Below are positions 61,409-64,000 of a DNA stretch of 64,000 nucleotides, one piece after another; within the stretch, counting starts at the first letter, position 1; each line of letters opens with the position of its first letter. Position numbers and translations under genes: made by a program. The DNA lies in the NCBI RefSeq assembly GCF_001185345.1, contig NZ_KQ236747.1, positions 152,749-216,748 of the forward strand, in the 5' to 3' direction. The DNA comes from Dorea sp. D27. Lineage in GTDB: Bacteria; Bacillota; Clostridia; Lachnospirales; Lachnospiraceae. A model generated the notes under the pieces. That model had not been told where the DNA came from and ran no database searches. It saw only the letters and a list, made by a program, of their open reading frames with translations.

Positions 61409-61780
61409 ATGAAGTTGATTATAAATAATTCATCCATGCAGCCCATATATGAACAGATTGTCACCCAGATCAGAGCGATGATCATGAGAGGTACATTAAA
61501 GGAAGATGAGATGCTGCCGTCTGTCCGCGTCCTGTCCAAAGAATTGAGAGTAAGCGCGCTCACGGTAAAAAAGGCATATGATGCCCTTGAACAGGAAGGA
61601 TTTGTCGTTACTGTCCATGGTAAAGGAAGCTTTGTGGCATGTGCCAACCAGGAACTAATGCTGGAGGAAAAACGCAGAGAGGTAGAAGCCGATTTGGAAG
61701 CGGCAATCCGGAAGGGAAAGAGCTGTGGGATGAATCATAAAGAAATTACAGAATTATTTCAAATTATCTTGGAGGAATAG
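61409..61780 (+). CDS. GntR-family (YtrA-like) regulator
   Basis: The 123-residue protein is a short GntR/YtrA type: winged helix about 10-75 with LPSVRVLSKELRVSALTVKK, then a dimerisation helix. Members repress the ABC transporter operon that follows. The ABC ATPase gene begins 2 bases after its stop. AAGGAGGG precedes the ATG. Confidence 0.92.
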   Translation: MKLIINNSSMQPIYEQIVTQIRAMIMRGTLKEDEMLPSVRVLSKELRVSALTVKKAYDALEQEGFVVTVHGKGSFVACANQELMLEEKRREVEADLEAAIRKGKSCGMNHKEITELFQIILEE

Positions 61781-61782
61781 CT

Positions 61783-62631
61783 ATGCTGGTGAAGATGGAA
61801 CATGTGAAAAAACATTATAAGGGCTTTGAACTTGACTGTTCGCTACAGGTCCAAGAAGGAAGGGTGACCGGGCTGATAGGCCCCAATGGCGCCGGCAAGA
61901 GTACGGCCTTTAAAGCGATACTGAATCTGATAGATGTAGACGCGGGCGGCATTGCAGTGCTTGGAAAGGCAAACGACCGGCTCACCCAGGATGACCGGGA
62001 ACAGATTGGCGTCGTGCTTTCTGATTCGGGATTCAGCGGTTACCTGTCGGTAAAAGATATCATACCGGTAATGAACAGCCTTTACCGCAGATTTGACCGG
62101 GCAGCTTTTGAGAACTTGTGCAAAGAGTTCAATATTCCGTTCGACAAGAAGATAAAGGAATTCTCTACAGGCATGAAGGCGAAGCTGCAGGTAATCAGCG
62201 CTATGTGCCATGACGCCCGCCTCCTCATCATGGATGAGCCGACGGCAGGACTGGATGTGATAGCGCGGGATGAGCTTCTGGACCTGCTTCGTGGATATAT
62301 GGAGCCAGGAGACCGTGCTATCCTTATCAGCTCCCACATATCCAGTGATCTGGAAGGATTGTGCGATGACCTGTACATGATTGACGGAGGGAAGATCATA
62401 CTCCACGAGGAGACAGATGTACTGCTCGATGAATACGGCGTGCTGAAGCTGACAGACGAACAATATGAAAAGCTGGATAAGGAACATATACTGGCCTGGA
62501 AGAAAGAAGGGTTTGGCGTGAGCTGCCTGACTGCCCAGAAGCAGTTCTATATGGAGAACTATCCGGGGATAGTGATTGAAAAAGGAAGCATTGACAAAGC
62601 AATTACAATAATGATTCGGGGTGAAGCATAA
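61783..62631 (+). CDS. ABC transporter ATP-binding protein
   Basis: The 282-residue ATPase has Walker A GPNGAGKST, signature FSTGMKAKLQV (S-T-G-M instead of S-G-G-Q) and Walker B LLIMDEP. It belongs to a GntR-regulated export-type ABC set. The stop overlaps the permease start by one base. Confidence 0.92.
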   Translation: MLVKMEHVKKHYKGFELDCSLQVQEGRVTGLIGPNGAGKSTAFKAILNLIDVDAGGIAVLGKANDRLTQDDREQIGVVLSDSGFSGYLSVKDIIPVMNSLYRRFDRAAFENLCKEFNIPFDKKIKEFSTGMKAKLQVISAMCHDARLLIMDEPTAGLDVIARDELLDLLRGYMEPGDRAILISSHISSDLEGLCDDLYMIDGGKIILHEETDVLLDEYGVLKLTDEQYEKLDKEHILAWKKEGFGVSCLTAQKQFYMENYPGIVIEKGSIDKAITIMIRGEA

Positions 62632-63287
62632 TGAAAGGCTTATTAATTAAAGATATCAGATTGTTAAAAAACCAGAAGCACTTTTTCCTCATCGTCTGTC
62701 TGGTAGGTGCCATGCTGATGTTTACGAGCGAGGAACCGTCCTTCGTAATCAGCTACACGACTTTTGTATTCTCGATGTTTACACTGAGCTCCATCAGCTA
62801 TGACGAATATGACAATGGGATGGCTTTTCTGTTCAGCCTTCCCATCAGCCGGAAGAAGTATGTAAGAGAGAAATATATATTCGGCCTTCTGCTCGGGGGA
62901 ACGGCATGGACGGTTGCAACGGCCGTAGTATCTGCCTATATGATGTGGAAAAAGCAGGCTATAGACTGGACGTCTTGGCTTGCCACGGCCTGCATATATC
63001 TGGCGCTGTTTCTGGTATTTCTTCTCATCATCCTTCCGATACAGTTGAAATTTGGGGCAGAAAAGGGCAGGATAGCTATGCTGGGGGCAATGGGAATCAT
63101 ATTCTTGTCAGCATATGCAGGGGTGAAGATTGCAGGTAGGATTGGTATCGATATTGACACTGTACTTATGAGATTTACAACGGCAGGCACAGGAGAAATT
63201 GTCGCGGCATCAGCAGCCGTCTGCTGTGTGCTGGCAGTGATATCATATAACATTTCTCTGGGTATTATGAAAAAGAAGGAATTCTAA
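62631..63287 (+). CDS. ABC-2 type transporter permease
   Basis: The 218-residue membrane protein has six hydrophobic segments and SISYDEYDNGMAFLFSLPIS, a stretch usual in ABC-2 permeases of the YtrA-regulated kind (bacteriocin- or cell-envelope-active compounds). It is coupled to the ATPase gene before it. Substrate unknown. Confidence 0.85.
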   Translation: MKGLLIKDIRLLKNQKHFFLIVCLVGAMLMFTSEEPSFVISYTTFVFSMFTLSSISYDEYDNGMAFLFSLPISRKKYVREKYIFGLLLGGTAWTVATAVVSAYMMWKKQAIDWTSWLATACIYLALFLVFLLIILPIQLKFGAEKGRIAMLGAMGIIFLSAYAGVKIAGRIGIDIDTVLMRFTTAGTGEIVAASAAVCCVLAVISYNISLGIMKKKEF

Positions 63288-63368
63288 TGGTGCATACCGG
63301 AATAAACTAGTGTATAATATAGTTAAATATGGATTGGTGGAGACGGCGTGGCCGATAATTGTATAATG

Positions 63369-63409
63369 CTTCTTCCTGTGCGGTACTGCTGCACAGGAAG
63401 AAGTTTTTT
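63369..63409 (+). terminator. Terminator between the ABC operon and the MATE gene
   Basis: CTTCTTCCTGTGC pairs perfectly with GCACAGGAAGAAG and is followed by TTTTTT. Confidence 0.9.
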
Positions 63410-63443
63410 CTATCCAATCGTGACAGCCAAAGGGGGAATTGAT

Positions 63444-64000
63444 ATGGGAGAAGGTCAGGAGACCGCCCAGTATGACAAGATGACAAAGACTCCGGTACCG
63501 AACCTGATAATTAAGCTCGGTATTCCGACGGTGGTGAGCATGCTCATTACGAGCATATACAATACTGCAGATACCTATTTTGTCAGCAGGCTTGGCACGA
63601 GCGCAAGCGGGGCGGTAGGTGTCGTATTCAGCCTGATGGCCGTGCTGCAGGCATTTGGCTTTATGTTCGGGCACGGAGCCGGGAGCATCATATCAAGAAA
63701 GCTTGGCAAGAAAGATACTGAGAGTGCCAGCAGATTTGCATCGACAAGCTTCTTTCTGTCCATGGCGGCCGGCGCGGTGATAGGTGCCTGCGGTATCACA
63801 TTCCTGACACAGTTCATGCGTCTGCTCGGAAGTACAGAGACGATACTGCCGTACGCGAAGCAGTACGGGTTCTACATATTGCTGGCAGGGCCTTTCATGA
63901 CAGGAAGCTGTGTGCTGAATAATATCCTCAGGTATGAGGGCAGGGCAGCCTATGCCATGGTCGGCCTCACCGCCGGGGGAATCCTCAATATGGCAGGCGA
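63444..64000 (+). CDS. MATE-family efflux transporter, N-terminal part (cut by window end)
   Basis: About 185 residues are visible, with LIIKLGIPTVVSMLITSIYN and ADTYFVSRLGTSASGAVGVV, the MATE N-terminal helices. AAGGGGG precedes the ATG. The frame is open to the window edge. Confidence 0.9.
   Translation, partial: MGEGQETAQYDKMTKTPVPNLIIKLGIPTVVSMLITSIYNTADTYFVSRLGTSASGAVGVVFSLMAVLQAFGFMFGHGAGSIISRKLGKKDTESASRFASTSFFLSMAAGAVIGACGITFLTQFMRLLGSTETILPYAKQYGFYILLAGPFMTGSCVLNNILRYEGRAAYAMVGLTAGGILNMAG

Overview
The window looks like chromosomal DNA of an anaerobic, gut-type Firmicute, most likely a Lachnospiraceae / Clostridium cluster XIVa species. The grounds are strong AGGAGG-type ribosome-binding sites, moderate GC, ferredoxin-dependent 2-oxoacid oxidation, Ptb/Buk, a complete sialic acid pathway, a CarD protein, a DUF6465-like protein, an Ecf transporter core and a likely selenocysteine gene. 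I saw no rRNA, tRNA, CRISPR array or prophage. The window begins inside the 3' end of a group II intron and ends inside a MATE transporter gene.

Layout: (1) 1-525, group II intron tail. (2) 531-8748, buk-ptb (leftward), an IclR regulator (leftward) and a rightward operon of a four-subunit 2-oxoacid:ferredoxin oxidoreductase, an LDH/MDH-fold dehydrogenase and a nitrilase. The buk and oxidoreductase promoters and the regulator upstream region share one operator motif, so this reads as a single regulon. Its enzymes line up as nitrile or cyanohydrin -> hydroxy acid -> oxo acid -> acyl-CoA -> acyl phosphate -> acid + ATP. (3) 8956-12761, a YCII protein and a phosphatidylethanolamine operon (PAP2, flippase-like protein, PssA, Psd). 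(4) 12797-17992, TPP riboswitch, thiSFGHE, a cysteine synthase and an ArsC/Spx-family gene whose catalytic Cys codon is TGA, followed by a SECIS-like hairpin. (5) 18071-21007, MntR-like repressor and feoAB. (6) 21213-33346, mostly housekeeping and small genes: CarD, nudC, cysteine desulfidase, a metal-export-like permease, cyclophilin and EcfA1A2T. (7) 33472-40080, truA, a cysteine desulfurase, a double-cubane-type dehydratase-like protein with a DUF3343 protein and an ATPase activator, and a membrane pyrophosphatase. (8) 41187-49681, sialic acid and amino sugar catabolism (nagB, nanE, nanA, SSS transporter, nanQ-like, nanK, rpiR, nagA). (9) 49745-57819, Tyr T-box and tyrS, flavin reductase, ECF sigma/anti-sigma, a GH13 enzyme, acetyltransferases and a MATE pump. 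(10) 57964-64000, ferredoxin-nitroreductase, rplM-rpsI, a DUF2442 remnant, an AraC-HTH/ClpP pair, a GntR-ABC operon and a second MATE gene.

Three families of strongly palindromic dispersed repeats occur between genes (cores GGGGTCTGACCCC, GGGACGTAAC and GGGGACGGAGG). Some supply coding sequence at gene ends: the TruA N-terminus, the GH13 C-terminus with its stop, and the MATE C-terminus with its stop. A SAM methyltransferase has lost its cofactor-binding motif. The strongest candidates for something new are the TGA-containing ArsC-like gene, the nitrilase/2-oxoacid regulon, the DUF3343-containing double-cubane cluster and the exapted palindromic repeats.
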